A DNA stretch of 38,912 bases from DATGZX01 sp035296965 (GTDB taxonomy: Bacteria; Planctomycetota; Planctomycetia; Gemmatales; Gemmataceae): NCBI GenBank assembly GCA_035296965.1, contig DATGZX010000106.1, forward strand, positions 1-38,912, in the 5' to 3' direction. Shown in pieces: positions 9,601-17,436 of this stretch (position 1 is its first letter; every line of letters starts with the position of its first letter). The notes under the pieces were generated by a model. The model was not told the origin of the DNA and searched no databases. It was given only the letters and a program-made list of their open reading frames with translations. Both the position numbers and the translations under genes were made by a program.

Positions 9601-10116
9601 CACGCCAACATCCACCTGGCAGGAGACGACGTGCCGAATTGCATTCGTTCGGTATTCAATCAATACGCGGTGGACATCATGCCGGGGGAGTACACTTTTC
9701 GCGAGCACACCACCGGCGGACCGCCTGACAAGATTTACGAGGAGTCGTGCTTCCTCGAGCGGTTCCGGCACATGCTCGTCATGGAAGATGGCGAGGACCT
9801 ATGGTTGGCGCGGGCGACCCCACGGGCTTGGCTGGAGCAAGGTAAGAGGATCGCCGTGAAGAATGCCTCGACTCATTTCGGGGAAATCGGGTATCAGGTC
9901 CTTTCCGACGTCAATCATGGGAAGATTACAGCCACGATCGATTTGCCGTCGCGTAACCCGGCGAAAGAAGTTTGGTTGCGTCTGCGTCATCCTAAATCCG
10001 CACCGATCAAGAGTGTAACGGTCAACGGCAAGGACTGGAAAGACTTCGATTCAGGCAAAGAAGTTGTGAAGTTGCACGATCTGAAGGACAGCGTGAATCT
10101 TATTATCAATTACTAG
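6682..10116 (+). CDS. Large secreted six-hairpin glycosidase-like protein
   Basis: The 1144-residue protein has a Sec signal at residues 1-29 (LCALVFLLG, then ACSAEQ). The N-terminal ~600 residues appear to be beta-sandwich modules. Residues about 620-1080 carry features of an (alpha/alpha)6 barrel: DYPFGILASETYMILRAL, GHHGWALPD, HMDGVHGMGPGAIMF, then paired helices around WLKANAPRMKANAEWIL. A C-terminal beta domain (LPSRNPAKEVWLRLRHP, then SVTVNGKDW) follows, as in alpha-L-rhamnosidase-like (GH78) enzymes. AAGGA lies about eight bases before the ATG. It probably cleaves a glycan outside the cell, feeding the transporter gene that follows. The exact GH family is unclear. Confidence 0.82.
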   Translation: MTASKKWQSVPGFLCALVFLLGEMPACSAEQPDPIKLVGQPVDISPSAYLYRCDRPADQNPAESWIGLLQYANLPYDKPLNVNDPQIKKVLCELLWEEVRPVRQVELSWQPGAKNQPSPEQVVLRYFDATDSTAHTWWNPRTIKEVGKPEISADGHTYLYTIPADTWGVVAVVSGEKDTAGLTVPSIRAFVPDVWKKMELEIEWGFDDATADLEYGGHIEAYDGIIADIRPLAGDEGTAMAGPNAWRSVRKGDGSRGLRMGVLYMGTSRWRRVWPYHAQPEDVARTILTVWTKSGSFSFLASDLELGPILAPEYGFFVRATTRLQPAISSSLPVPPVQALDEKMESIPGVPKVRGWASKGIPWFGVNPTNGPGLAGNLTVPARSVLMHPGPDRDVMVAWQSPIKGRVNVKGRVAMGDSKGGNGIEWAVVLDRQKVRRVLARGAIKQGGSQAFPTDQDATRMAEVQVEPGDYLGLLVGAKGGDHICDTTVVGLVIAEIGAQERVWDLTRDVLDNIHAGNPHADGRGNAGVWRFYATAASSIWQPAPAASEPPFDMSSTAKSAKEFLKERAALGLKTIRERVREHPEQTWEAAVRALHPTEPLPALPKPPFEPPMQIDVPDEHLTAQWKLGAWHILRRTLKDSNGKWHFNDYPFGILASETYMILRALDLQGMHKEAADGLDQWLSLPTQPRIVPGRGGHHGWALPDRPLGHFADGQGCLTHAEGSEGVGGHMDGVHGMGPGAIMFTLIEHFRLTGDLDWLKANAPRMKANAEWILRQRELLAANIPNGERLWSKGLQPAHVVTPDSERMHMQFYESEAYYWLGVKRLAELLALISPEDGARMAVAAEAYRRDLLAAIDRSITRTPVVAVRDGTYRSFIPFSPYVRGFAAGAWGWRRCQGHVGAIYWDTVQSADPLISPSGLLSPRDCRVQGHLDVLEDRLLLENTKVYARTASYDPQKHWFSHASWQYQCGLERHANIHLAGDDVPNCIRSVFNQYAVDIMPGEYTFREHTTGGPPDKIYEESCFLERFRHMLVMEDGEDLWLARATPRAWLEQGKRIAVKNASTHFGEIGYQVLSDVNHGKITATIDLPSRNPAKEVWLRLRHPKSAPIKSVTVNGKDWKDFDSGKEVVKLHDLKDSVNLIINY

Positions 10117-10228
10117 GCGCGTTTCAGCTACCAGGAACGATTGGTTTGCACCTGATCGTTTGCTGACATCAACTCAGCTTACCCAACAAGTATTGGAATC
10201 CAATCCCGTGGCTCGCACTCCATCAAGC

Positions 10229-11608
10229 ATGAACCTATCCGAAGCGGCGCAAGCCCCAACAGGCTCGCACGAGGAGTCACATCTCAATCGATATGCTTTT
10301 CGCATCGCGATTGCGGCAGCAATCGGAGGATTCCTATTTGGTTACGACATCTCGATCATTTCCGGGGCATTGATTTTTCTCAAGTCTGAGTTTGCGCTGG
10401 ATCAACACCAGGAAGGATTTGCCGTCAGTAGCGCGGCGTTAGGTTGCATCATTGGACCTCTGGTCGCCGCGGCGCTCAGCGACAAGATCGGACGACGCGG
10501 CACACTCGCAGTGTCGGCGCTTCTGCTTTTTCTCGCATCGCTGGGGACGGCGATTCCTAAAGACATGATTACCTTCAACGCGTTTCGGATTCTCGGAGGC
10601 ATTGGCGTGGGGTTGGCGTCGATTGTCACTCCGATGTACATTGCCGAGATGGCTCCAGCGCGGCTTCGCGGGCGGTTGGTTTCCGTAAATCAACTTGCCA
10701 TTGTCATTGGCTTGTTTTCCGCGATCGTGGTTTCCTATGCGTTATCCTTTCGGGGAGACTGGCGGTGGATGTTCGGGTCTGAATGCTTGCCTGCGCTGGC
10801 CTGGCTAGGACTGTTGTTCGCCTTGCCAGAAAGTCCGCGTTGGCTCATGGAAAAAGGTCGTGAAGCCGAGGCTCTCGCGTTGCTGATCAAGAGCGAAGGG
10901 CCTGTGAAGTCCCACGTGGCTTTGGCCGAGATCAAGGATTCGATGCGTGAGGAAGTTGGAAACTGGTCCGAGTTGTTCCAACCGGGAACCCGAACTGCTT
11001 TGCTCGTGGCAGTGATGCTTGCCATTTTTCAGCAGGCGACAGGCGTCAGCATCTTGCTCGTGTATGCGCCTACGATTTTCAAGAGCGCCGGGTTCGACCT
11101 TCCCTCCGACGCCATCGCGCAGGCGATTCCGCTTGGCGTCTGGAATATCATCTGCACGGCGCTTGCCTTCTGGCTGGTCGATCGCTGGGGACGCCGCCCG
11201 CTGTTGCTAGCGGGAACCGCGGCCATGGCCGTGGGCTTGGTCGTTATGGGCCTTTGCTTCCATTATCAAGTTACGGGATATGCCGTCGTCGTGATGATGT
11301 TTCTGTGCGTGGGAGCCTATGTGAGCAGCTTGGCTCCCTTGGCATGGCTGATCATGTCGGAGATCTTCCCGACACGGGTGCGCGGGCGGGCCATGTCGAT
11401 CGCTGGAATATGCCTGTGGATCGCGTTTTTTGTGGGAAGCCAAGTATTTCCGCTTTTGTCTCATTCATTCGAACGAGAATTTGGCTCTCCAGCCGGAGTG
11501 TTCTGGTTATTTTCGGGCGTGTGCCTGCTAGCGCTCGGTTTTTGCTGGCGGCTGGTTCCGGAAACAAAAGGCAGGACGCTGGAAGAGATCGCTGGGGCCT
11601 GGAAATGA
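10229..11608 (+). CDS. MFS sugar transporter (sugar porter family)
   Basis: Twelve-helix major facilitator of about 459 residues that imports a sugar, probably with protons. Diagnostic motifs are GGFLFGYDISIISGAL in helix 1, DKIGRRG after helix 2, PESPRWLMEKGR before the central loop, DRWGRRPLLL after helix 8 and PETKGRTLEEI at the C-terminus. These are classic for the sugar porter family (XylE/GLUT type). I prefer the ATG at 10229; TTG 10160 or GTG 10208 are in frame, and none has a strong ribosome site. It starts a same-strand cluster: the next gene begins 28 bases after its stop. The substrate is presumably the product of the two upstream secreted enzymes, which is an inference. Confidence 0.95.
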   Translation: MNLSEAAQAPTGSHEESHLNRYAFRIAIAAAIGGFLFGYDISIISGALIFLKSEFALDQHQEGFAVSSAALGCIIGPLVAAALSDKIGRRGTLAVSALLLFLASLGTAIPKDMITFNAFRILGGIGVGLASIVTPMYIAEMAPARLRGRLVSVNQLAIVIGLFSAIVVSYALSFRGDWRWMFGSECLPALAWLGLLFALPESPRWLMEKGREAEALALLIKSEGPVKSHVALAEIKDSMREEVGNWSELFQPGTRTALLVAVMLAIFQQATGVSILLVYAPTIFKSAGFDLPSDAIAQAIPLGVWNIICTALAFWLVDRWGRRPLLLAGTAAMAVGLVVMGLCFHYQVTGYAVVVMMFLCVGAYVSSLAPLAWLIMSEIFPTRVRGRAMSIAGICLWIAFFVGSQVFPLLSHSFEREFGSPAGVFWLFSGVCLLALGFCWRLVPETKGRTLEEIAGAWK

Positions 11609-11636
11609 ACAGCTTCGAGCCACTTGAGTAAGTCCT

Positions 11637-12410
11637 ATGCTATTAAAACATCGCACAGCACTCATCGTGGGAGGTGGTGCCGGGTTGGGAAGGGCGATTG
11701 CAACCGCGTATGCCAAGGAAGGAGCGACGCTGGCGGTTGCCGATCTCAACAAAGGTGCCGCGGATGAAACACTTGCTCTGGCGGGCAAGCGTGTCGATGG
11801 CCTGGCGTTGGCGCTCAACGTTGCGCATCCCGAAGAGATCCGTGCTGGAATACGTGATGTTGTGCAACACTTCGGTCGACTCGACATCCTGGTAAATTGT
11901 GCCGCGATCTGTCTCGTGGATCCGCTTCTGGAGGTCACTCCCGATCGTTGGGATCAGGTGTTCGACGTCAATGCCCGCGGCGCATTCTATTGCATGACCA
12001 TGGCCGCCGAAGCGATGCTGCCGCGCAAATTCGGCCGAATCATCACGATCTCGACGCCTGCCTCTCGTCTTGGGACACCATTATTTGCCACCTATGCCGC
12101 CAGCAAAGCTGCAGTGGATAGTTTCACAAGGTCGTGTGCTTTGGCATGGGCGTCCGAAGGGATTACCGTCAATTGCATCGCACCGGGACGCATGACCGGC
12201 GGCATGATCGACGGGCTTGATCGCGAGCTTGCACGAATCACGGGCGAAGACCCAGCGGCCATCGTCACTAAGCGGACACAGAGCCTGCCGATGCAGCGCC
12301 GGGTTGAGCCTGCCGAGGTCGCTAATGCGGCCGTCTGGCTGGCCAGCGATGCCGCCGGCTATGTCACCGCCGAACGCTTTAATTTCACCGGAGGGATGGA
12401 ATTAGCCTAA
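11637..12410 (+). CDS. SDR family oxidoreductase (first)
   Basis: Short-chain dehydrogenase/reductase of 257 residues. The nucleotide loop GGGAGLG is at 12-18, an acidic residue that favours NAD at the end of beta 2 (VADLN), NCAA at 87-90, and the active-site YAASK with Tyr153 and Lys157. The position usually held by the catalytic Ser lies in STPAS around 139-143. The C-terminus ends FNFTGGMELA, slightly different from the usual DGG. Its stop codon overlaps the transketolase ATG by one base, indicating translational coupling. It likely oxidises the imported sugar or sugar acid, or reduces a pathway intermediate. Confidence 0.95.
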   Translation: MLLKHRTALIVGGGAGLGRAIATAYAKEGATLAVADLNKGAADETLALAGKRVDGLALALNVAHPEEIRAGIRDVVQHFGRLDILVNCAAICLVDPLLEVTPDRWDQVFDVNARGAFYCMTMAAEAMLPRKFGRIITISTPASRLGTPLFATYAASKAAVDSFTRSCALAWASEGITVNCIAPGRMTGGMIDGLDRELARITGEDPAAIVTKRTQSLPMQRRVEPAEVANAAVWLASDAAGYVTAERFNFTGGMELA

Positions 12411-13303
12411 TGTCAATTAACAGCACTCTGTCCAAGATTGACGCTGTGAACAGTCGGCTTACGGACTCAGATTGCCTTGCACTGACACACGATCCTGCCG
12501 TGCTACGTAGTCGGGCCAAGGCGATGCGCCGCCATGTGCTTCTCATGGCGAAGATCGTTGGGCAGGGCTATGTCGGGCAGGGTTTGGGAATTGCAGATGT
12601 GCTCGCGGTGATTTACTTTTCCCAACTGCGGTCGCGTCCTAACGAGCCATATTGGCCAGATCGCGACCGCTTTGTGCTTTCGATTGGCCATTATGCCATC
12701 GGGCTCTATGCGGCGCTTGCCGAAGCCGGGATCATCCCAATCGCCGAACTCGATACTTACGGTGCCGATGAATCGCGTTTGGAGATGTCAGCTCCTGAAA
12801 CGACTCCTGGGGTCGAAATGACAGGGGGGTCACTTGGTCACGGACTCGTTCAATCTGTCGGCATGGCTTTAGGATTGCGACTAAGAAACTGCGAGGCACG
12901 CGTCTTCATTCTTCTCTCGGATGGCGAATGCCAGGAAGGTTCTACCTGGGAAGGGGCGATGGCCGCCTCACACCACCGCTTGGATCATCTCACGGCAATC
13001 ATCGATTGCAACAACCAGCAAGCCGATGGCCCGCCTGCGTGCGTCATGGGGATCGAACCCTTGGAGAAAAAATGGTCGGCGTTTGGCTGGCATACGCAGA
13101 GAGTGAACGGCAACGACATACAGGCCTTGCTCGCGGCATTTGCCAAAGCACGCGAGACAAAACGAGTCCCGCAAGCCATCATCGTGGATACGCTCATGGG
13201 CTGCGGCGTCCGGATATTCGAAGAGCGAGAGAAAAATCACTTCATTCGTGTCGAAGCCGATGAATGGGAACTGGCCAGCCGTCAATTGGATGAATCGCGA
13301 TGA
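12410..13303 (+). CDS. Transketolase, N-terminal (TPP-binding) subunit
   Basis: A 297-residue stand-alone N-terminal half of transketolase. The thiamine diphosphate/Mg motif is SDGECQEG at 170-177, followed by NN at 201-202. Other family landmarks are GHYAIGLY, TGGSLGHGL and WEGAMAASHH. Together with the next gene it should form a two-subunit transketolase that moves a two-carbon ketol unit. Split transketolases occur in dedicated sugar pathways such as apiose and sulfoquinovose degradation as well as in central metabolism; here the setting within a catabolic cluster favours a dedicated role. It overlaps the SDR stop by one base and the C-subunit start by four bases (ATGA). Confidence 0.95.
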   Translation: MSINSTLSKIDAVNSRLTDSDCLALTHDPAVLRSRAKAMRRHVLLMAKIVGQGYVGQGLGIADVLAVIYFSQLRSRPNEPYWPDRDRFVLSIGHYAIGLYAALAEAGIIPIAELDTYGADESRLEMSAPETTPGVEMTGGSLGHGLVQSVGMALGLRLRNCEARVFILLSDGECQEGSTWEGAMAASHHRLDHLTAIIDCNNQQADGPPACVMGIEPLEKKWSAFGWHTQRVNGNDIQALLAAFAKARETKRVPQAIIVDTLMGCGVRIFEEREKNHFIRVEADEWELASRQLDESR

Positions 13304-14292
13304 GTTTCAAAATGACAGCGCCTGGTGTCACGGGCAGTATCCTCACCTCCGACGTCGGCGGCGCGTCGCGAACCGAGTCGGCGCCATTCGGACATGCGCT
13401 CGTCCGCGCCGCCGAGAAAGACCATCGCATTGTCGGACTTACTGCCGACCTGGGCAAATACACCGACATCCACATCTTTGCCGAGAAGTTTCCAGAGCGA
13501 TTTTTTCAGATGGGGATGGCGGAGCAAAGCCTGATCGGCACTGCCTGTGGTTTGGCACGTACCGGCTGCATTCCTTTTGCCACAACCTACTGCGTGTTTG
13601 CCACCAGGCGCGCTTACGATTTTATCGCGATCGGAGCTGCACTAGGGCGGGCAAACGTGAAAATCATTGCTGGACTTCCCGGTCTAACGACCGGCTATGG
13701 TGGCACGCATCAGGGGATTGAGGACCTGGCGCTCACGTGCAGGGTACCTGGCCTCACCGTGATCGATCCGTGCGACGCCACGGAACTGGCGCAGGCCACC
13801 GCCGCGATTGCCATCCATGATGGTCCCGTTTACATGCGACTCCTTCGTGGTGTAGTACCTGTCGCGCTGGATGCCACTGAATACCGCTTTGAACTTGGAA
13901 GAGCGCAGCTCCTGCGCAACGGCGCCGACGTCGCGATCATTAGTTCGGGCCTCATGAGCCCTCGCGCACTCGATGCTGCCCGCGAACTGGAAGCCGAGAA
14001 TATCAGTGCAGCGGTGCTACATGTGAGCACGCTGAAGCCATTCGACCGTGCCACGGTAGCGGCGCTGTTGGCACGCGTGCCGCGCGTGGTTACGGCGGAA
14101 AACCACGTCGTCTTTGGCGGTTTGGCGAGCACCGTGGCGGATCTGGCGGTTGACGAACGGCTGACGATCCGGCTAAAGCGCGTGGGGCTTCCCGACAGTT
14201 TTTGCGCGAGCGGCTCGTTGCCTTATCTTGCCCAGCGCTACGGTATGACCGCGACGCATCTCGCGCACGCCGCTCGGGAAATATTACGCTAA
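13300..14292 (+). CDS. Transketolase, C-terminal subunit
   Basis: A 330-residue partner subunit that holds the pyrimidine-binding and C-terminal domains. The conserved Glu that activates the cofactor is in GMAEQ (E75), with GLARTG after it. The loop THQGIEDLAL, the YMRLLR strand and the C-terminal segment EAENISAAVLHVSTLKPFD are typical of transketolase C and DXS-like proteins. The start overlaps the previous stop as ATGA (13300-13303), consistent with equal synthesis of both subunits. The following dehydratase begins 13 bases after its stop. Acceptor substrate is unknown, and no sugar kinase is encoded nearby, so a phosphorylated substrate would need a kinase from elsewhere. Confidence 0.95.
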   Translation: MSFKMTAPGVTGSILTSDVGGASRTESAPFGHALVRAAEKDHRIVGLTADLGKYTDIHIFAEKFPERFFQMGMAEQSLIGTACGLARTGCIPFATTYCVFATRRAYDFIAIGAALGRANVKIIAGLPGLTTGYGGTHQGIEDLALTCRVPGLTVIDPCDATELAQATAAIAIHDGPVYMRLLRGVVPVALDATEYRFELGRAQLLRNGADVAIISSGLMSPRALDAARELEAENISAAVLHVSTLKPFDRATVAALLARVPRVVTAENHVVFGGLASTVADLAVDERLTIRLKRVGLPDSFCASGSLPYLAQRYGMTATHLAHAAREILR

Positions 14293-14305
14293 TCGAACGA
14301 CCACC

Positions 14306-15499
14306 ATGAAACTCACCTGCATCGAAACACTTCGCTCGCCCGATTTCCCCAACCTGCTCTGGGTGCGTTTGCACACATCGAGTGGGCTCGTGGGTCTTGG
14401 CGAAACCTTTTATATCCCGGCTGCCGTTGAGTCCGTGATTCACGATTTTGCGGCCCCGCTTTTGCTGGGCCATTCTGCCTATGATCGCGAACTACTTTGG
14501 CAAACACTGTTTTGTTATGCGAATTTCTTCGGCCATGCCGGTGCCGAGATGCGCGCGATCTCGGCGCTCGATATTGCTTTGTGGGACTTGCTCGGTCAGC
14601 GGACAGGCGAGCCCGTCTTGAACTTGCTCGGCGGTCAGACGCGAGATTCGATCCGCATCTATAACACCTGCGTCGACACTCCGCTGTATGCGGACCAATC
14701 CGGCTTCCTTGAATCACCCGGCCAATTGGCGCAGTCGCTGCTTGCGCAGGGGATCACTGCCATGAAAGTCTGGCCGTGGGACCGGTTCGCCCCGCAGATG
14801 TCCTCTTCGGTAGTGACCGGTCCAGCTGGTTGGTCGGCGATTGGCCCTGTTGGGCACGATCTACGGCCAGAACAACTTGCGCAAGGACTCTGGACGGTGG
14901 AGGAAATTCGCCGCGTTGTAGGAAGCAAGATGCAGATTGCGATCGAGGGACACTCACGTTGGGATGTGAATTGCTCGCTTCGCATCGCTCGAGCGCTTGA
15001 GTCATACGATGTCATGTGGATGGAAGACTTTCTGCAACCGGAGAGTCCCGTCGATCTTGCGCGGCTCGTGCGCGAATCTCGCGTTCCGCAAACGGTGAGC
15101 GAACGGCTCTTTACGCGTCACGCTTACCGTCGCATTCTTGATGCCCAGGCCGCACATGTCGTAATGCCTGATATCATCTGGACCGGTGGATTGAGCGAGG
15201 CGTTGAAGATCGCTACGCTTGCGGATACCCATCACCTCTCGATTGCGCCTCACGATTGTACTGGTCCGGTCAATGTCTTTGCCTGCCTGCATCTTTGCGC
15301 CGCGGTGCCCAATGCCATGATCATGGAAATGGTGCGCGGCTTCTGTGAGGGCTACTACCGCGAAGTCGCCACGCCGGACGTGCCCGTTCGCGACGGTCGG
15401 GCAGTGCTCGATAAGTTTGGCCCTGGGCTGGGCGTCCAACTGCGCGCTGATTTTATGGCGCGCTCCAATATCCTTCGACGTGTGTCTTCTCTCTCATGA
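14306..15499 (+). CDS. Mandelate racemase/muconate lactonizing enzyme family protein (sugar acid dehydratase-like)
   Basis: Enolase-superfamily member of 397 residues. The capping domain spans residues 1-115 (SALDIALWDLLG, then NLLGG). The barrel follows, with likely acid/base Lys in AMKVWPWD (K154), metal ligands E214 (IEGHSRWD, with H216 beside it), E240 (MEDFLQPE) and E266 (VSERLF), and H316 in APHD. The HSRWD element and the late APHD resemble ManD/GalD-type sugar acid dehydratases, which remove water from an aldonate to give a 2-keto-3-deoxy acid. The 20-residue insert after PWDRF, including PAGWSAIGP, could shape specificity. It overlaps the next gene by ATGA. Substrate unassigned. Confidence 0.93.
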   Translation: MKLTCIETLRSPDFPNLLWVRLHTSSGLVGLGETFYIPAAVESVIHDFAAPLLLGHSAYDRELLWQTLFCYANFFGHAGAEMRAISALDIALWDLLGQRTGEPVLNLLGGQTRDSIRIYNTCVDTPLYADQSGFLESPGQLAQSLLAQGITAMKVWPWDRFAPQMSSSVVTGPAGWSAIGPVGHDLRPEQLAQGLWTVEEIRRVVGSKMQIAIEGHSRWDVNCSLRIARALESYDVMWMEDFLQPESPVDLARLVRESRVPQTVSERLFTRHAYRRILDAQAAHVVMPDIIWTGGLSEALKIATLADTHHLSIAPHDCTGPVNVFACLHLCAAVPNAMIMEMVRGFCEGYYREVATPDVPVRDGRAVLDKFGPGLGVQLRADFMARSNILRRVSSLS

Positions 15500-16332
15500 A
15501 CTCAACAACACTAGCGCAACGCATTGTCGCAGCCCGTCCGGCCGCCGGCTCGATTGCAGTTTGGTGGCTCGGTGGCTCGGGATTCATTTTCAAGACATCC
15601 TCGGGCCAACAGGTCTGGATCGATCCCTACCTTTCGGATGTTGTGCACACAATCTTTGGGGTTGGTCGCGCATTTCCTCCTCCGATTCAAATCGCCGACG
15701 CGGCACCGGATATTGTCATCGCCACACATTGGCACGAAGATCATCTCGATCCTGGCAGTATCCCCGAGTTGGCGCGCCGGCGTCCCGAGGCAAAATTTGT
15801 CATGCCACCCAGCGCCATGGCCCGCGCACTCTCGTGGGGACTGCCCCGGACGCAGATTATTCCAATCAGTCGAGGGCAGACCGTCGACCTTGCGGGTGCG
15901 TTGCTTACGGCAATCATTGCAAGGCATGAAGTCTCGACGGCGGGTTGGGAGGTTCCCGATGCGCTCGGCGTTGTGCTCGACTTCGATGGCGTGCGCGTAT
16001 TTCATACGGGTGACACGGAATACGACGCGCGCATCCACCGCGCTGTTGCATCCACGAATTTGGCGCTCGCCACGCTTTGTATCAATGGCTCGGGTGGCAA
16101 CATGAGTGCATATGAGGCTGCGCTTCTCGCATGGCATCTCGATGCCGCCACCTTCATCCCCCATCATCATCAACTCTGGGCGAAGGCGCCAGAGCCTGGC
16201 GAAACGCTTGACCCGCGTATCTTCGAAGAGACTTATCGTCGGTTGGGCGGCACCGCGAGCGTTCACCTTCCTGTCGTTGGTGGCGGTTGGACCATCACGT
16301 CCAAAGGTGTTCAAGGAGCATCGTTACTATGA
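15496..16332 (+). CDS. UlaG-like metallo-beta-lactamase-fold hydrolase
   Basis: A 278-residue MBL-fold protein. The dinuclear metal motif HWHEDH lies at 78-83, and WLGGSGFIFK and WIDPYLSD precede it as in the UlaG (L-ascorbate-6-phosphate lactonase) subgroup. Further ligand candidates are RHEVS (around residue 140), HTGDTEYD and PHHHQLW. In this setting it probably opens a sugar lactone formed by one of the dehydrogenases, so that the dehydratase can act; that is inference. It overlaps the dehydratase stop and the next SDR start by four bases each. Confidence 0.9.
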   Translation: MNSTTLAQRIVAARPAAGSIAVWWLGGSGFIFKTSSGQQVWIDPYLSDVVHTIFGVGRAFPPPIQIADAAPDIVIATHWHEDHLDPGSIPELARRRPEAKFVMPPSAMARALSWGLPRTQIIPISRGQTVDLAGALLTAIIARHEVSTAGWEVPDALGVVLDFDGVRVFHTGDTEYDARIHRAVASTNLALATLCINGSGGNMSAYEAALLAWHLDAATFIPHHHQLWAKAPEPGETLDPRIFEETYRRLGGTASVHLPVVGGGWTITSKGVQGASLL

Positions 16333-17108
16333 AAGGTATCGCCGAAACAGGGGTATTGATCACTGGGGGCTGCGGCGACATTGGCCGCGCGGTTGGCAAA
16401 CGCTTTCTTGACGCAGGAGCGCGCGTGGTGCTCGCCGATATCTTGCCACTGACGCGGGGCCGCGCCGTCGCGCGGGATCTTGATGCGAAAAATGCCGCCT
16501 ATGTCCGTTGCGATGTCACCCAATCTGCCTCGGTGGACCTGGCGATTATCGAGGCGCTCAAGTTCCTGGGTCGGCTCGACACGGTCATCTGCAATGCCGG
16601 GTTCGTTGCCAACTGTCCGTTCATTGAGGTGACTCAAGAAGATTGGGAAAAAACTCTCGCCGTCAATCTGACCGGTAGCTTTCTCACGGCGCAGCGTGCC
16701 GCGCGCATCATGCTCAAGAACCCGCGCAAAGCCGGCGACCGGCGCGGCACGATTCTTTTTACCGGTTCATGGGTCCAACACATGCCCTGGCCTCATGGCT
16801 CCAGCTATTGCGCCAGCAAGGGAGGCCAAGTGATGCTCACAAAAGTAATTGCCCAGGAACTAGCTTCCCAAGGCATCACTGCCGCGATCGTAGCCCCCGG
16901 TATCGTCTACGCGGGGCTGACGAAGAAAATCTATGATCGCGAAAAACGCTTTGCAAAACTTGTGGATCAAACCGTGCCGCTGATGCGAATGAGCAACGCG
17001 GAAGAGGTTGCAGGCAGTTTCCTGTTCCTCGCGAGCGATGACGGCGTTTATCTTACCGGCGCCACGCTTCTTGTGGACGGCGGCGCGACACTTGTACGGC
17101 GGGAATAG
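16329..17108 (+). CDS. SDR family oxidoreductase (second)
   Basis: Short-chain dehydrogenase of 259 residues from the ATG at 16329, which overlaps the upstream TGA as ATGA; a reading from TTG 16287 is less likely. The nucleotide loop is TGGCGDIG at 12-19 with Asp in LADI at the end of beta 2, then CNAG at 88-91, Ser147, and Tyr160/Lys164 in YCASK. The C-terminus LVDGGATLV is canonical. It is the last gene of the cluster. Two different SDRs in one operon suggest two redox steps, for example oxidation of the sugar and of a later hydroxy intermediate. Confidence 0.94.
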   Translation: MKGIAETGVLITGGCGDIGRAVGKRFLDAGARVVLADILPLTRGRAVARDLDAKNAAYVRCDVTQSASVDLAIIEALKFLGRLDTVICNAGFVANCPFIEVTQEDWEKTLAVNLTGSFLTAQRAARIMLKNPRKAGDRRGTILFTGSWVQHMPWPHGSSYCASKGGQVMLTKVIAQELASQGITAAIVAPGIVYAGLTKKIYDREKRFAKLVDQTVPLMRMSNAEEVAGSFLFLASDDGVYLTGATLLVDGGATLVRRE

Positions 17109-17436
17109 TGGCCTGCAAAATAGACCATGCGATCAAGCACGCAAGTTTGCCGAGGATTTCCGCTGGCATCCTTTGTTGGTCTTTTACACCGAAGTCGAAA
17201 TTAGACCCCTTAAGCCAGGGCTTCCAAGGTGTGAAACAGGCCATTATTGCAGGGAATTCTGCAACCATGGCCATTGAGGGCGCCGTTGGAGGACAGGTGA
17301 CAAGCATCTGTCATTCCGTCCACCACAGAAAATGCGCGGTTTTTGGATTCCGGGTCCAATGTTCACCGCTTTGTACACCTTGGAAGCCCTGCCCCTTAAG
17401 CCAGAATACTTGTCGTGCTTGAGTCAAGTTTTCCCA
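17109..17436. other. Intergenic region with inverted and direct repeats
   Basis: No convincing gene is seen; a 104-residue plus-strand ORF has no family features. It separates the convergent sugar cluster and the 533-residue gene. It contains a 16-base inverted repeat and a 13-base direct repeat, listed separately. No U-tailed terminator hairpin was found for either convergent gene. Confidence 0.6.
17206..17404. repeat. Inverted repeat pair with linked direct repeat
   Basis: AGGGCTTCCAAGGTGT at 17217-17232 is matched exactly by its reverse complement at 17375-17390, 142 bases away. Each arm also carries CCCCTTAAGCCAG in the same orientation (17206-17218 and 17392-17404), so the direct repeat overlaps the left arm and flanks the right arm. 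The arrangement lies just downstream of the 533-residue gene and could be the trace of a transposition event or a long-range hairpin. Confidence 0.75.
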
